64,000 bases of DNA, taken from the NCBI GenBank assembly GCA_025093555.1, contig JAIWNF010000002.1, positions 868,001 through 932,000 on the forward strand, read 5' to 3'. Both the position numbers and the translations under genes were made by a program. A model generated the notes under the pieces. The model had not been told where the DNA came from. It saw nothing but the letters and a program-made list of their open reading frames with translations, and ran no database searches. How positions within the stretch are numbered: the stretch's first letter is position 1; each line of letters begins with the position of its first letter. Shown here one piece after another: positions 32,109-44,430 of this stretch. The DNA comes from Circinella umbellata (Eukaryota; Mucoromycota; Mucoromycetes; Mucorales; Lichtheimiaceae).

Positions 32109-34596
32109 CTATGCAGAGGCAATAGCAGCTGCTTTTTCAGCAGCAACAGTAGCAGCCGTTTTAGCAGCTTCAGCAGCAGCTTCCGCTTTTCGGTTTTTAC
32201 GATAAAATCGAGTTTCTTCTGGATCAAATCCACCTGCTTCTGCTCCATAAACAGCCCAATCAGGTGTCTTTGCTACATAATCCATATCGGTAAATGGTTC
32301 ACCACTCTTGATCAATTCAAAGAATTTGTTATAGTCGATATGTGTATGCCATTCACCATTAATCTTGAAATCAGACTTGGCAATTAAAATGGAACATGAG
32401 TGAGCATGTTCTGCAGCTAATTCATATCCATTACCCAATTTGTCACATAACTTTTGACAGAAATCTACGACTTCGTGATGATATGGTACATTGGCCATGG
32501 TCAAGTTACTTGCGCCACTATAACCACAATAAGTTACACCTTTCACTTCAATAAAGGATGGACGACCACGTCGTACTAATTCTACATAGTTGTCTAATTC
32601 TTCGGTATTGTGGTCCTTGACCAAAGTCAAACGGTATACGGTTCGTTGGCCCTTATTTGCCAATGCTTCTAAACTGTCCAAAAAGCGTTCCCAGAAATCT
32701 CTGAATAAGGGTCTGTCGATCTTTTTCAAACCTTCTCGGGTACCAGCATCAATACTGACGTAAAGTTGCGTCACAAGTTCCATTTCAGCAATCTTATCTG
32801 GGAACTGGGCATTTGTTACCAAGAACGATGAAATGTTATGCTCGTGCAAAAGTTTAACAAATTCATTGATGTGTGGATACTATAATTATCATGAATATTC
32901 GATTAATTTTTTCTGGTTATTCTTGATGAATAATAACCCCTTTTCCCTTCTTCTTCATAAAGCAAGATTTCACTTTTGTTCAAAAAAAAATAGAAAGACT
33001 TACGAAAATAGGTTCACCGACAAGTGATAAAGCACAGTGACGAATTGTAGATGCTTCCTGGAATCGATCTGCTTTCACACCTGGTACACCCTTTAATTGT
33101 TTAATCATCTTATAATGGTTTTCCATAGCACCATCCAAAATGAATTTTGGATCGTCCACTTGCCATCTCCTATTTTATACATATGAATATAAGTACATTA
33201 AAAGTTAATTGTTACTAACATGTTAAAAAAATCATCCTTTTCATCCTTTCAACGCTATATACAAAATCCCTTACCATTTGGTACCAACAGGATTGGTGTG
33301 ATGACGCCAACAGAAAACACACTTGTTTGCACATGCCAACGAAGGAGTTGTTTCCATACAAAGATGACTTTGGATACCATAGAAACTGTGTTTATAGCAA
33401 AAACCACGACCACGCAATGCACTCTTTGTCCATCGACAAATCTTCACACCACTATGTGTACCAACAATCTTATAACCTTGCTTGGTCAAATTTTTGTGCA
33501 ACATGGGAGATACCATAGCTCTTGGCTGATCTGCCTTTTTCACAACTCCATCATCGGTACCAATACTACGTTTTGCTTTTGCTTGAGCAGTTTCAAATTC
33601 TTGTTCTTCGCGTGCCCGGTTTGCTTTAGCTGCTTTAAGTTTACCAGCCATTTTACCCATATCCTCAACATCCAACATTTCATCACCTGATCCATCTACA
33701 TCGATTTCTTTATTGTTGGAAGATTCTTCCTCGTCTTCTTCTTCTTCTTCGCCATCTGATCCGTATTCAATTTTTGCGGGTGAAAATTCCAATGATTGTT
33801 TATCATGTAATTCATTAATGAATTGACGTGCCCATTCATCAAATTGAGCCTTTTGATCTGCATTCTTGTCACATGAACCTAATGGATAGATACGTGTAGC
33901 ACCTAACTGACCCAACCATTTGTCGATTTGTTGTGATGCCACATTGAATTCATCACCATAAGCTGAATCACCTAAACCACATACAGCATAGCGAAGTTTT
34001 TGTAATGCTAACCGATCGACTCGCCAATCATATCTTATATCTCTTAACCATTTGGTGAACCTATGGAATATATAATTAATATACATGTTTCAAAAATAAA
34101 GCAAGAGTGATTACTCTTATCTTCAAGAGCAATCATATACAAAACCTCCCCCATTAAATAACTACAGCTAAGTCAATAATAGTAATAAGAATAAAAGAGC
34201 ACTTTACCAGTCCAAAGGTCCTTCTACATTATAAGTCGACAACAAAAATACACAAACAGAAGTTTCTGTCAATAAATCGTCATTATCATATTCAGTAATA
34301 TCAACCAGTTCTAATTCCTTAATCGTAATATTTTTTTCTGCTGCCAACAATTGACGTATCAGTTCTTCTCCAAAAGTTTTGGCAGTTCCAGTTAAACTGG
34401 AATAAATAATTTTCATAGATTCGATTTCGTTTTTGACTATTTCTTTTTGCTGTTGTTGTTGTTCTTGAGGTTGTTCTTTACAACAAGTTCCACCCACGGA
34501 TCCAGTACAAGCACACGATCCATCGTTAGAAGCGTCTGGATCAATGGCAAGCATGCTTGAAAAGCCATTGAGCAAACTATTGACAATGCTATTCAT
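32109..34596 (-). CDS. TYW1: TYW1, S-adenosyl-L-methionine-dependent tRNA 4-demethylwyosine synthase
   Basis: Four exons in phase: 34208-34596, 33275-34060, 33004-33169 and 32109-32879, giving 703 residues. TYW1 builds the tricyclic ring of wybutosine from N1-methylguanosine-37 in tRNA-Phe using pyruvate and radical SAM chemistry. Residues about 61-215 form a flavodoxin-like FMN domain (MKIIYSSLTGTAKTFGEEL; YAVCGLGDSAYGDEF). An acidic linker (about 225-265) follows. The radical SAM domain has Cys373-x3-Cys377-x2-Cys380 in 'CANKCVFCWRH' for the 4Fe-4S cluster, and later 'SLVGEPIFYP', 'SSFLVTNAQFP', 'LYVSIDA' and 'GVTYCGYSGAS'. The C-terminus is an Ala-rich tail. The N-terminus is Gln/Cys-rich rather than a clear membrane anchor. 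I chose Met at 34596 because upstream codons to 34671 are poly-T leader. Domain order and length are standard. Confidence 0.93.
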
Positions 34597-36006
34597 CGTT
34601 TTTTTTTTATTAAGCAGAAAAAATACGGTGCTGTTTGTCCTTTGTTCCCAAGAGAAAAAGAAAGCTCCCAAGCTTTTTTTTTTTTTGTTCTTTCGGTTTC
34701 AAAAAAAAAAAAAAATCTGGGAAATGAAATTTACTGCTTGTGAGTCTGATTGTGACTTAGTAACCCCAGTTGCTTATTCGCTCGGTGTTACCATGTTACA
34801 AGAAAAAGAAAAAAAGAAAAAATGATGGTTGGGTTTCACCAAAATGTAAGCCTAATCCAGGTACAAGTATATTTAAAAAGTAACCTTTATATTTTAAGAT
34901 CCAAGTTTAAAAAACTTTTATACAATATAACATCAAAAAGAAAAGAGGTGTGTACTGAAACAAGTCTTAGTCTTAAATACTATACAGTTCAATAATTAGA
35001 ATAATTTATCACTAGTATTTTTTTTTGTGATACTGGTCTCCATGTATACATTCTAGCTTACAGTATGATAAACAGATTCCCGCATTTCAAATTTACATGT
35101 ACTTTAATACTCTGATTATATCTACCATCTAACTGAAGCAATAATAATAATAATAAAACGTTACAATATCAAGACAGTGGCTATTATAGTTTTCTCCTGT
35201 TCGCTTAATAGTACGTATAATTGAAAAATAATTTAGTTTTATCAAATCTCACCACTCTCGCAAAGAGAAGTATTGAAACGATTTTTGTTTTTAGAATCAT
35301 AATTCTGGATATTACGTAATCGTAAAAAGCGAATATATTTTCATAGATCTCGATACCTGTCACGAATCGCAGGCGATCATATCATGATGCATGAAACTTA
35401 TAAGAGCAACAAGGGTACGTAAAAAAAAATCAAAAAGCGTAAACATTGTTTTTGGGAACATACGTAATGGTACTATGTCACAATGCTGGTGCATTTGTTA
35501 ATATTAATTCTCTTAATTCCTATAGATGGTGCAGCAAGATAGTCTATTTATCAACACTAACTACAAAAAAAATTATGACTTGAATTTATGTTGTTATTTC
35601 GAAAACACACAATAAAAGTCTCCAATTTTTAACCTGGCATTAATTACTCATTAATTCATGTTCATATATTTAATTTACAATAATACTCATATAAACAATT
35701 ACTATGTTCTGTAGGATGATCAACGATGTAATACTAAACGAATGTCACCAGGTGTGCCTGACGATTTCAAGTCAAACATAACATCCTGTGTTGAATACCT
35801 ATGATAGTAATAATACATTGTCAGCGGTGTACTTTATCTGCATGCGTTTACAAAGATATAGGATACCGGTTGAATGTACTATATTAAATAAAGGGTCAAT
35901 CTCTTTTACCTCGCCTCGCAGTGTAACACAACAAATGCTGGAACAGAATTTTGTGTAAAATAGCTTAAAATATATTTGATATATTAAACAATAAAGTTTA
36001 TTAAAA
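34597..36006. other. Intergenic region without recognisable gene
   Basis: 1.4 kb, AT-rich. The left end is the pyrimidine-rich leader/promoter of TYW1 (poly-A/T runs 34605-34710). A TAA/ATA trinucleotide run lies near 35140. No supportable coding exon. Confidence 0.5.
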
Positions 36007-36309
36007 TTAGAAAAAGATGCGGATAGAAAAAAGAGCAGGAGATATGGAAAGTAAAATGTTGATTACTTGGGGTCGTTCTTCTCTAACAACAGCAAGGAGT
36101 GTGAGGCAGCAACAGCAGCTGCCACCCACATTTTTACATACATGGATATCGACTGTCAAGTTGAACATTGCTCCAAAAAGCAATAGGGCTAATATAAACC
36201 CCAATGATCCGTAAAAAGCAAATAATGTTTCATTGTAGGGAACCGAGGAGTCGGTTTTTAGTTTAGCAAATGGTACTTTCAAAATAATGTTGTCGGTGTT
36301 TTTACTCAT
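36007..36309 (-). CDS. Possible small membrane protein, 100 residues
   Basis: An isolated open frame, not matched to any family. The N-terminus is polar and ends in an N-glycosylation-type sequon (NET at about 26). A hydrophobic segment at about 30-52 (FYGSLGFILALLLFGAMFNL) looks like a transmembrane helix. It is followed by a Cys cluster (CKNVGGSCCCCL) and a second moderately hydrophobic stretch near the C-terminus. Separation from neighbours and reasonable composition support a gene; the short length and lack of a homologue argue against it. Confidence 0.35.
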   Translation of the reverse strand: MSKNTDNIILKVPFAKLKTDSSVPYNETLFAFYGSLGFILALLLFGAMFNLTVDIHVCKNVGGSCCCCLTLLAVVREERPQVINILLSISPALFSIRIFF

Positions 36310-36818
36310 TTCTCAAAAACGTTAAATTTGTAAGGGCCATTCGTAGATTTATCAATGCTCAAAGTCTATCTTATATTAATGATGTTAAATAAATATTACC
36401 ACCAACATATTTGCTAGACTTACCACGTCACCAACAGTTCATTGTTTCAATAGTTGTATTAATCGTTATTGAAGTGCCAACATCCACTACTCTTGTTCTT
36501 GGTGTTGGTGCCCTTACCATTGTCACAGACAAAGCTTGTACTTAATTTTTCGTCCTTATTTGAAAAAGTGGACTTTGAAGATCAAAAAGAAACTTGATAC
36601 TTACTCCTAATGCCGTATCAATTTATCTAACAATTACAATATCACAACATCTTCATCGCTATCCCAAAACTATTATATACCCTTCACCCAATATCTGTAA
36701 CCCGCTATACTTTTAATGAAATTTCAAAACCTTGCAGATATTAGAAATCAGAACAAAAAATAAAAGTCCTGCATCAACTGTTTTCTTTATTTTTTTTTTT
36801 CATTTTTTGCTTTTGCCA
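36310..36818. other. Intergenic, short
   Basis: Probable divergent promoter region between the small minus-strand frame and the plus-strand gene at 36819. A pyrimidine run (about 36780-36815) directly precedes the latter's start. Confidence 0.5.
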
Positions 36819-36848
36819 ATGGAATATCACAATAGTCACTGGCTAAAT

Positions 36849-36879
<31 letters not shown>

Positions 36880-37319
36880 CCAATAATACCAACAATTCAA
36901 CACATACCAATAATAATTCTTTTAATACATGGCGCTCACCATCTTTAGCATCAACTACAACAACTACTACAACAAGAGCAAGGATGTTGACTGATAAAAA
37001 TTCTGATCTAAAAAAGAAATCACAAAATAATAATAAGAATAGTCAGAGGGAACTTTTAAGACGATGTAAAGAGAGAAGAGAACGTGTACATAAACACACA
37101 TCACGTATTCCAATATCAAAGCCAAGAATACAAGCAAGAAAAGAAATAAATAAATCAGCCAACGATTTAGCAGATGCCATTTCACTTGTTGGTTTATCAA
37201 AAACTACTCGTACTGCCACTACTACTTATTCTTTTGATGATAACGATAATAACAACAAGAATAACAATGATATCATTCATACTCCTACTACCACACATTT
37301 TGCAAATATCAAACAATGA
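36819..37319 (+). CDS. Small basic Asn-rich protein with an SxIP motif
   Basis: 166 residues, single exon. Residues about 8-45 are Asn/Thr-rich low complexity. The core (about 65-125) is strongly basic and probably helical (RELLRRCKERRERVHKH). It then has 'TSRIPISKPRIQARKE', containing a Ser-x-Ile-Pro motif at S95-P98 followed by Lys/Arg, and 'SANDLADAISLVGLSK', an amphipathic segment. The tail is Asp/Asn-rich. The core being non-repetitive supports a real gene. The start is placed at 36819, after a long poly-T leader, rather than at the in-frame Met at 36732, which would add a Phe-rich, UTR-like segment. The same SRIP motif occurs in the 946-residue protein at 26619. Function unknown; microtubule plus-end association is only a suggestion. 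Confidence 0.5.
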
Positions 37320-37604
37320 CTCATTTTTTCTTTTTTGTATATAACTTCCATTATATAACTTAAATATCAAACATTTTTTATTATGAATATAATTAATGAA
37401 GAGAAAAGGGAAAAAAAAAGATGAAGAGTTTTTGATGATATACATATAATACTAAAAATAGTACTTAAAGATGATTTTGAAGAGAGAAAAAGAGGATATG
37501 AATGTACGTACGATGATGGATAATGTTGAATAATTCTTTTATAAAGTTAAGAATAAGGTATAATGTGATAATGCAAGTGCATACATAGAGTATATATGTA
37601 TGGT

Positions 37605-38483
37605 TTATACCGTCACAGCTGTACTATACACTCCATTCAGTACATGTTGCTTACTATGATGATAATGATGATGATGGTGATGTTGTATTAATGAAACGGG
37701 TGATTCACACAATGCTTCATTATCCAACAATACACGTTGTTTTTGTTGTCGATCAATTTCTCGTACCAAATCCAATAAAAATCGTTGCGATACTCTGTGG
37801 AATCCTCCAAAAATAGGTCCAAGCCAACGTGCTAAATATCCTTCACTACGAACCGTTTCAATCAATGTAAGTAAACAACTTTCACTTTCACTATTATTAC
37901 CATCATTGATGTTACTGTCCGTTGGTCGAACATGTATTTCCCATTCTCTTTCAAAGGATGATCGGGGAAATTTAAGTTCTTGTTGTTGTTGTCCTTTGTT
38001 TTGTACTATTCCATTATTTGATAACGATAAGGATAATGATGGTGATGATGATGATGATGACGACGACGATTTAGATGAGGTAACTTTTGTTGCTCGATCA
38101 GTTCGAATTAATGTTGTATCATTAATCCGATTCATGTCAATGGCTCGTACGCGTGTTGTATTTAAAGTTTTTGCTGCAGTTGCTGGGTTTTGTTTATGTT
38201 CAAGATGTTGTCGTGTTCGAGCAACATATTCCAAGTGTTGCTGTCCCAATAATGATTGAACACTTACAACATGTGAACGCCATTGAGGGTATCGATGTAT
38301 ATCCATTAAAACATTCCAAACATGATCAGTGGATGTGGCGAGTTTAATAGTACGGGCTTGACGGTGTCGCTGCGGTAAACAACAATGTATACACACTGCG
38401 AATAAAAAGAGTTCCAAGAGAATCAAAGAAGATAAGCTAGCAGACTCATAAGTTTGTTGAATAGAATTTACCAGTTGATCCAT
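37605..38483 (-). CDS. Membrane-anchored START/SRPBCC-like (polyketide cyclase-type) protein
   Basis: 292 residues, single exon. A hydrophobic segment at about 17-36 (SLILLELFLFAVCIHCCL) would anchor the N-terminus. It is followed by 'TIKLATSTDHVWNVLMDIHRYPQWRSHV', the opening strand and helix of SRPBCC/START-like lipid-binding folds. Strand-like 'TLIRTDRAT' and 'FEREWEIHV' follow, then the C-terminal helix region 'SEGYLARWLGPIFGGFHRVSQRFLLDLVREI'. A Ser-rich insertion splits the fold in the middle. The tail has a His cluster. The fold binds hydrophobic ligands; a role in lipid binding or transfer at a membrane is inferred. The start at 38483 is preferred over upstream in-frame Met codons, which would add poly-Phe and His/Thr repeats translated from the poly-A/(GT)n leader. 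Confidence 0.7.
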   Translation of the reverse strand: MDQLVNSIQQTYESASLSSLILLELFLFAVCIHCCLPQRHRQARTIKLATSTDHVWNVLMDIHRYPQWRSHVVSVQSLLGQQHLEYVARTRQHLEHKQNPATAAKTLNTTRVRAIDMNRINDTTLIRTDRATKVTSSKSSSSSSSSSPSLSLSLSNNGIVQNKGQQQQELKFPRSSFEREWEIHVRPTDSNINDGNNSESESCLLTLIETVRSEGYLARWLGPIFGGFHRVSQRFLLDLVREIDRQQKQRVLLDNEALCESPVSLIQHHHHHHYHHSKQHVLNGVYSTAVTV

Positions 38484-39593
38484 TATTGTAATAAAATCAT
38501 ATAAAAGAAATAAAGATATCAAAAAGGTTTGTTTAGATATGTAAATCTGTGTGTGTGTGTGTGTGTGTGTGTTAAAAGGAAAAAACAAAGAAAAGAAAAA
38601 AAAAAAGAAAGAAAGATTCTCTCGGCGTCCCCGTACACAAAAAGAATAAAAAATTATGAAACCAAATAAAAATGCAGTGCCATTTTTTATTTTACAACAT
38701 TTTATACAGCACATAAAGAAATCTCGTGATACAATGAATTTCATTCCGTACGTAAGCCTTCTCATGAGTCTCATTATTTTTAATATTATTAGATTAAGTA
38801 TTTGTATAACAGCCACTCCCCCCCCCTCTCTCTCCTCCTTTCCTCATCCCTGATTTTTTTTTACGCCAGTTAATGTTATATCATAATACATAAAGCAGGA
38901 GTTAGCAATAAAAATTCCAATCTATCTATTAAGTACGTTGTTCCCAAGTAGAGTTACGTAATTATGTCATTCAGCCCATAAATTGGCTTTGTGCGATGGA
39001 AATGTATTGTTTGTATATACTCCAACATTGTATATCAACGTTTGACAGATTAAAAAGACCCCTTTTGTGAAACAATCCTTTCAAATATCATGTCATATCA
39101 CTTTTTCTTGTTCTCCCCAACCGTTTCATTTTTTATCAATTTTTAATATAAAAACAGCAATCATATCTTTTCATTATTATCATTAGATCCACAGCTTATC
39201 TATGTTATTCTTCATACATCAAATGTAAATCATCCCTTGTCACAACACGTTAGATACCATGATTTGATATAAAAAACAAAACAAACAATCATAAAATTAC
39301 ATCAAAAAAGATAAAAAAAGTTTAATTTGTATACAAGTTGTTTTGGGATGCAATGCAAAAAAAATAATAGAGAGAAAAGAGTAAAAAAAAAGCACTATAA
39401 AAACGAAGAAAAATATAAGAAAAAAAATAAATGCGTAAAAAAAAGGTTGTTGTAGTTTTGAGTTTACATGAAAGAAAAAAAGAAATAGAATAAATGGGGG
39501 ATGGGGAAAAAAGAAAAGAAAACGGCAGATCGAGAAATTAAAAAAAAAGAGATAAGTGAGGAAAATTTATGTGAATGAAAACTATTAAATAAC
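38484..39593. other. Intergenic, (GT)n tract and poly-A/T runs
   Basis: A (GT)n microsatellite at about 38549-38572 lies in the leader of the SRPBCC-like gene. The rest is promoter and the 3' flank of NOP56, with many A-runs (39300-39590). No gene supported. Confidence 0.6.
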
Positions 39594-41417
39594 TTAATCC
39601 TTATTCTTCTTCTTCTTTTCCTTTTTCTCCTTCTTCTCCTTCTTTTCTTTCTTTTCAGACTTATCCTTCTTTTCAGGTTTATCCTTCTTTTCCTTCTTAT
39701 CCTTCTTTGCCTTCTTATCCTTGGTAGGTTCTTCAGCAGGTTCTTCAGCGGTACGCTTAACACCAGCCTTAACAGGCTCTTCTGGTACTGCAACTTCTTC
39801 TTCATCATCATCAATTGAATCAATAACACGCTTCATAACATCAACATTCTTTTCAGGTGTAGCTCCAGAATCAAAGAATGCTAAACGTTCTTCAACTTGT
39901 TGTCGAAGTGCTTGACCAAACTTATCAGAAGGAAGATCTAAATAAATTAATTAAAAGTTAGCTTTCAATTCCTTCTTCTGACATACTTTAAAATGTATTA
40001 CATACCTGTGAAACAATCGATACGGGAAGCAATAGTACATTTGTTAGCAAGGTAACGAGACATACGACCCTTGTTCTTGGTACCAGCACGACCAATGAAA
40101 GAAGAGTTATAAATAAGACCATACTTGGGAGTGTTACCCTTTGTCTTCAAAGCACGGAAAAGAGCCTTTTCAGCACCCAAAATTTGAAGAGTGGAAGCAG
40201 GATATTTCGACAAGTTTGTAAGCGAACCAGCATGAGAAATTAAACGAGCACCAACGACTTCACCAATCAAAGCAGCCAAGTTAGGAGCAACATGACTCAT
40301 CTTGGAGATCAAGTATTCATGTAACTTCTTACGGTAATCAGCCAAACTAATGACACGGTCGGCAAAGTTCAAAACGTTGATCATATCGACGGGTGAGATA
40401 TCGGTACCCATGGAAGCACGAGCAGCATCAATAATTTGTTGTGCAATACTTTCATCTTCATCTACAATTTCAGCAATAGGTTCCAAATGTTCTTCTTTGA
40501 TCTCGGCTTTGTTCTTGATAACCTTAACCAACTTGGCATATTTGTAGTTATCACTAACAATCTTGACCAATTCAGGGAAATGCCAAGAGTACCATTCTTT
40601 GACACGCATAGCAAAGGTATTGACATCCTTATCCAATTGATCCAAAAGAGCAATGGCTTGAATGATCATGTTATCGGAACGGTTGACGTTGAACTTTACC
40701 TTAGCACGAGAGTAACTGTGACCCAAACCTAATTGAGCTTTTTCAAGATCACCTTCCTTCAATTGAGCCAACAACTTATCAGACCATAAACGAATACCAC
40801 GGACTAATTCTTGTACAACTTCATCGGTAGTACATTCAAATCCACATTCGCCTTTGATAGCACCAGCCAAGTTCTTTTCGGATACACCCAATTGAACCTT
40901 GCTCTTCTTGCCAGGCTTTGGCAAGTTTAATTCAAGGAATGCCTTAAGCGATTCGTTGACAATACCTAAAATATCAGAAGAAAAAAAATTTTTTTTAATG
41001 GTTGGTTTGGTTTATTCTAGTTGATTTGTTTTTTTTTTTCATTCATACGAATTTCAATTTTGACATATGAAGGCGCGCTTGTCAAAAAGTTTTCTTTTTC
41101 TTTTGGTCATTGTTGATTTTCTTTTTACCTTCGGAAACATCGTTAGCATTTTCTAAAGCATCGGCAGCACTTTTGAAGGGAGAGAATGACTTGAGCTTAA
41201 CAGTTTGACCGAATTTGGCAAGATCTGAAACGTTCTTTTGAACTTGTTCTAATTTAGCACCAATCTCTTCAGACTGAACTCGTTCGAATAAAGCGTAGCC
41301 GGAAGCTGATTCAAACAACACGTGGGTTGCCTATATACATTAAAGTGAATGAATTTATGTTATTAAACATGTTGAAATAAAAAAGACTACATACAATATG
41401 TTATATAAACATACCAT
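39594..41417 (-). CDS. NOP56: NOP56, core protein of box C/D snoRNPs
   Basis: Four coding exons: 41415-41417 (the ATG alone), 41129-41330, 40006-40965 and 39594-39937, giving 502 residues. NOP56 pairs with NOP58, Snu13 and fibrillarin in nucleolar snoRNPs that guide rRNA 2'-O-methylation. Diagnostic segments are '[14 protein letters not shown]' (N-terminus), '[19 protein letters not shown]', '[19 protein letters not shown]', '[12 protein letters not shown]' and the Nop domain '[30 protein letters not shown]...GNTPKYG' followed by '[20 protein letters not shown]'. The C-terminal ~50 residues are Lys/Glu repeats (KKDKKEKK type), as in other NOP56 proteins. The first coding exon holds only the start codon, with a GT donor directly after it; without this join the second exon would lack its first residues (ATHV). 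Confidence 0.93.
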
Positions 41418-42502
41418 GGTTGAATTAAATGAATATGGTAGAGAGAATGGCGGAACAAGAAAAAAAAAACTGTTGTTTCCAACTTTTTTTTTTTTTTTCT
41501 TCGTTTGCGAACCAGTCGGTCTTGGTGGCTCTGTTAAAATCAAAGCCACCAAAAAAAAGTTGAGCGGGCCCAAAGAGAGCCTTTAAAAAACAGGAAAGTT
41601 TTGTGTTACTCAAAAAGGCATGAAAATGGCTTCACCCGTATTGAAATGAGTTGCTATGGTGATAGTGTACTTCTGAACTTACCCAATCCCTCTTACTTTA
41701 TCCCTTTGTCTTTTTCCCTGCCATTCCATCAAGTCTTTTATTCTTTATTTATATACATGTATGGGCTGTCTCAAACAAATATCCCAAACTTGGCGCTGTG
41801 TTTAACAGGAAACATTAAATAACATAATAAATTTTCACCGTGGATATTGTAGTCAAGTAATAATTTTTTTTCAAAGATATATCAATTAATAAGATAATTA
41901 TTTATTTCATACTTTCATGTATTTTCAAAGAGTCATATCATGCTTAATATATCATGACTGAACACTCAATGATCCTGTTGTTATGGAATCCATTAAACCA
42001 TAAATACGTATAACGTATTAATAAACCAATGGAAAGTCTTCTTTTTGATAAGAAAAAAAAGATTTGGTTATAGTGATGGAAGTATTATTATTATGGTCAA
42101 GTGACAGCAATGCAGTGATATAGTTCAATAATTATAACATACTATCTTCCGAAAAAAATTTAGCAACATCGGTAATAGTAAGTGTTATGGTTTGTTTGAA
42201 GGAGAAATGGAATAAAAGTAGCTTTTTTAGCATTTTTTTTTCATAATAATCCATGTGTTACCAGCTCACTGATAATCATTTGAACAGAGTGTGTAAAAGG
42301 GTATTTTATCAAATCTACAAAGAAAAGGACCGAGTGACAAAATAATGATTTTGTAATTAGGGTGGGGTTTGATTGATCTCCTGATAAAGAGAGAGAGGGA
42401 ACTTTATAATGCAGCAAAGCATAATATGCTGCGGGGAATAAGAAATACATCTCTTTTTCCGAGCTTATACCTTTTTTATTATTATTATTTCCCTCAAAAA
42501 CT
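41418..42502. promoter_or_regulatory. Divergent promoter region of NOP56 and ATG6
   Basis: 1.1 kb between two divergently read genes, with no supportable gene inside. Contains long T/A runs (about 41485-41500) and a hairpin at 41522-41552. A poly-pyrimidine/AT leader lies directly upstream of the ATG6 start. Confidence 0.5.
41522..41552. repeat. 9 bp stem inverted repeat upstream of NOP56
   Basis: TTGGTGGCT (41522-41530) and AGCCACCAA (41544-41552) around a 13-base loop, 105-135 bp upstream of the NOP56 start codon. It could be a transcription-factor dyad or a 5' UTR stem-loop. Confidence 0.6.
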
Positions 42503-44430
42503 ATGGCATTCAATTGTCAACGATGCAAACAACCATTACGTATTGATGATACCCTCAATGATCTCGATTCAGCTGCAACTGAGTTACTTGTAGGTAAATA
42601 CAATATACTTTGCCCCTTTTTTTTCTGTTTCTTTTATATAAACGATGGGAGAGATGCAACCCAAAAAAAAAAAAGAGACATGAACTTGACTTTTCTTCTA
42701 TCTGTGTATATATAGCTCCGCTTTCAGCTGAAGAACAATACCAACAACAATTACGACGAAGTAAAGCACGATATACCGATACAGTTGAACCTGTTAGTAA
42801 AAGACTTGTCGGCATTAAAAGTAATGTAAAATCAACTACTACCAAGAAACAACAGCAACAAAAAGAAAGTTTTCCTTTACCGTCGGAATCGTTTGTCGTT
42901 TTAACACGTTCACAACTCGGTGGTCAAAATACGACAAGTAGTAGTTCATTATCTCCTTCAACGTCAGGAACGTCAACTACGGCTACGACTACAACTGGAC
43001 AAGTGGGTCAAACAAGTACAGTAGGATCATCATCTTTCTCTGTATCATCTTCACAGCAACAACAAATCACGAGATCGAATAATAATAATAATAATAATAG
43101 TTCCGCACAGTCATCTTCAATAACAACAAATGATAATAATGCATCACGTAATAATAGTTTATCTCATCGACTTCGTGTTGCAGGTCGTTTATTCAACGTC
43201 ATGTCATCTCGATCTAGTGTTGATCATCCAATGTGCCAAGAATGTACCGATATGTTACTGGAAAGTCTTGAAAAACAATTAGAAGATGTTGGATTGGAAC
43301 GTGATTGTTATATTGAATACTTGGAAAAAGTCAAAGAAGGACGTGTCACAGATGATGAACTCAAAGAGTTGGAACAACAAGTACATGAATTGAAACTAGC
43401 TGAACAAGAGGCATTATCGGATCTAGCCAAGGCAAAAGAGGAACACGAAGCAGTAAATAAGGAAATGGAAGAATTGGAAGCAGAAATGAAATCTTTGGAG
43501 AATCGTGAACATCAATTTTGGGAACAATATAATGATTATGAGCTCAAGTTAGAAAATTATCAAAGCGAACGAGCCTCTATTAATCTAAAATATGATCATG
43601 ATGTCAAACAATATGAACGATTGCAAAAGACAGTTGTGTATAATGATGCTTTTTCTATTTCTCAAGAAGGTCCATTTGGCACCATTAATGGGTTTAGATT
43701 AGGTCGACTTAGTTCTCAGCCGGTAAGAGTGTTGTGATTATTTACTATAAAAAGAAAATACATATGACTTTATACTAAAATTTTTGGTTATTTATAAATT
43801 AGGTAGAGTGGAGTGAAATAAACGCTGCTTGGGGTCAAACGTTATTATTGTTATATACTGTTGCCAATAAACTCAAATTTCAATTCCACACGTACGTTTA
43901 TCTCATGGTGGATTTAGATTTCAAAAATAAAAATAAAAAATCCAACAATACCAATAAGTTATTCTTTTTTTTTCCGTCTCAAATAGATATCGACTCGTAC
44001 CTATGGGATCTTTCTCTCGAGTAGAAAAAGTGGATGGCGATACTGTTTTATCATATGAATTGTAAGTTTCATGTACCTGTTGTCAGATTCATTTTTGATT
44101 TTTCCAAAGAATACTTATAGTATGTGAAATATTTATAGGTATGGATCAAACGAGTTTGGATTAAATCGAATGTTTTTAAATCGACGACTGGACCATGCGA
44201 TGGTGGCTATTTTAAATTGTCTTAAACAGTTAACAGATTTTGCTGAAGAACGGGATAGAAGCTTGCGTTTCCCTTATCGTATTCATAAGGATAAAATTGG
44301 CGATTTATCGATACGAGTTCAATTCAATCAAGATGAACTATGGACAAAAGCATTGAAATACATGTTGACTAATATGAAATGGGTTCTTGTATTTGCTAGT
44401 AGAGCTAATGTTGCTGTTGAAGAATCATAG
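42503..44430 (+). CDS. ATG6: ATG6/VPS30 (Beclin-1), autophagy and vacuolar sorting PI3-kinase subunit
   Basis: Five exons in phase: 42503-42593, 42716-43722, 43803-43891, 43987-44061 and 44139-44430, giving 517 residues. Beclin is the scaffold of the Vps34 phosphatidylinositol 3-kinase complexes that drive autophagosome formation and endosomal sorting. The family's two CxxC pairs are present: Cys5/Cys8 ([12 protein letters not shown]) and Cys204/Cys207 ([11 protein letters not shown]). A coiled coil spans about 210-340. The evolutionarily conserved BARA domain includes '[15 protein letters not shown]' (about 347-361), '[24 protein letters not shown]', '[10 protein letters not shown]' and '[22 protein letters not shown]'. 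A Ser/Asn/Gln-rich insert (about 75-185) separates the zinc-binding parts. No lesion seen. It is convergent with the gene at 44609. Confidence 0.95.

Noticed and set aside
34597..34671. Upstream in-frame start for TYW1
   Set aside because: It would add a Phe/Lys-rich stretch encoded by poly-T/poly-A leader; the Met at 34596 gives a normal start.
39464..39829. Alternative Arg/Lys-rich frame over the NOP56 tail
   Set aside because: It overlaps the last NOP56 exon in another frame and is explained by its Lys/Glu codon repeats.
40966..41128. Box C/D snoRNA inside the largest NOP56 intron
   Set aside because: A CTGA (box D-like) is present but there is no convincing RUGAUGA box C and no terminal stem.
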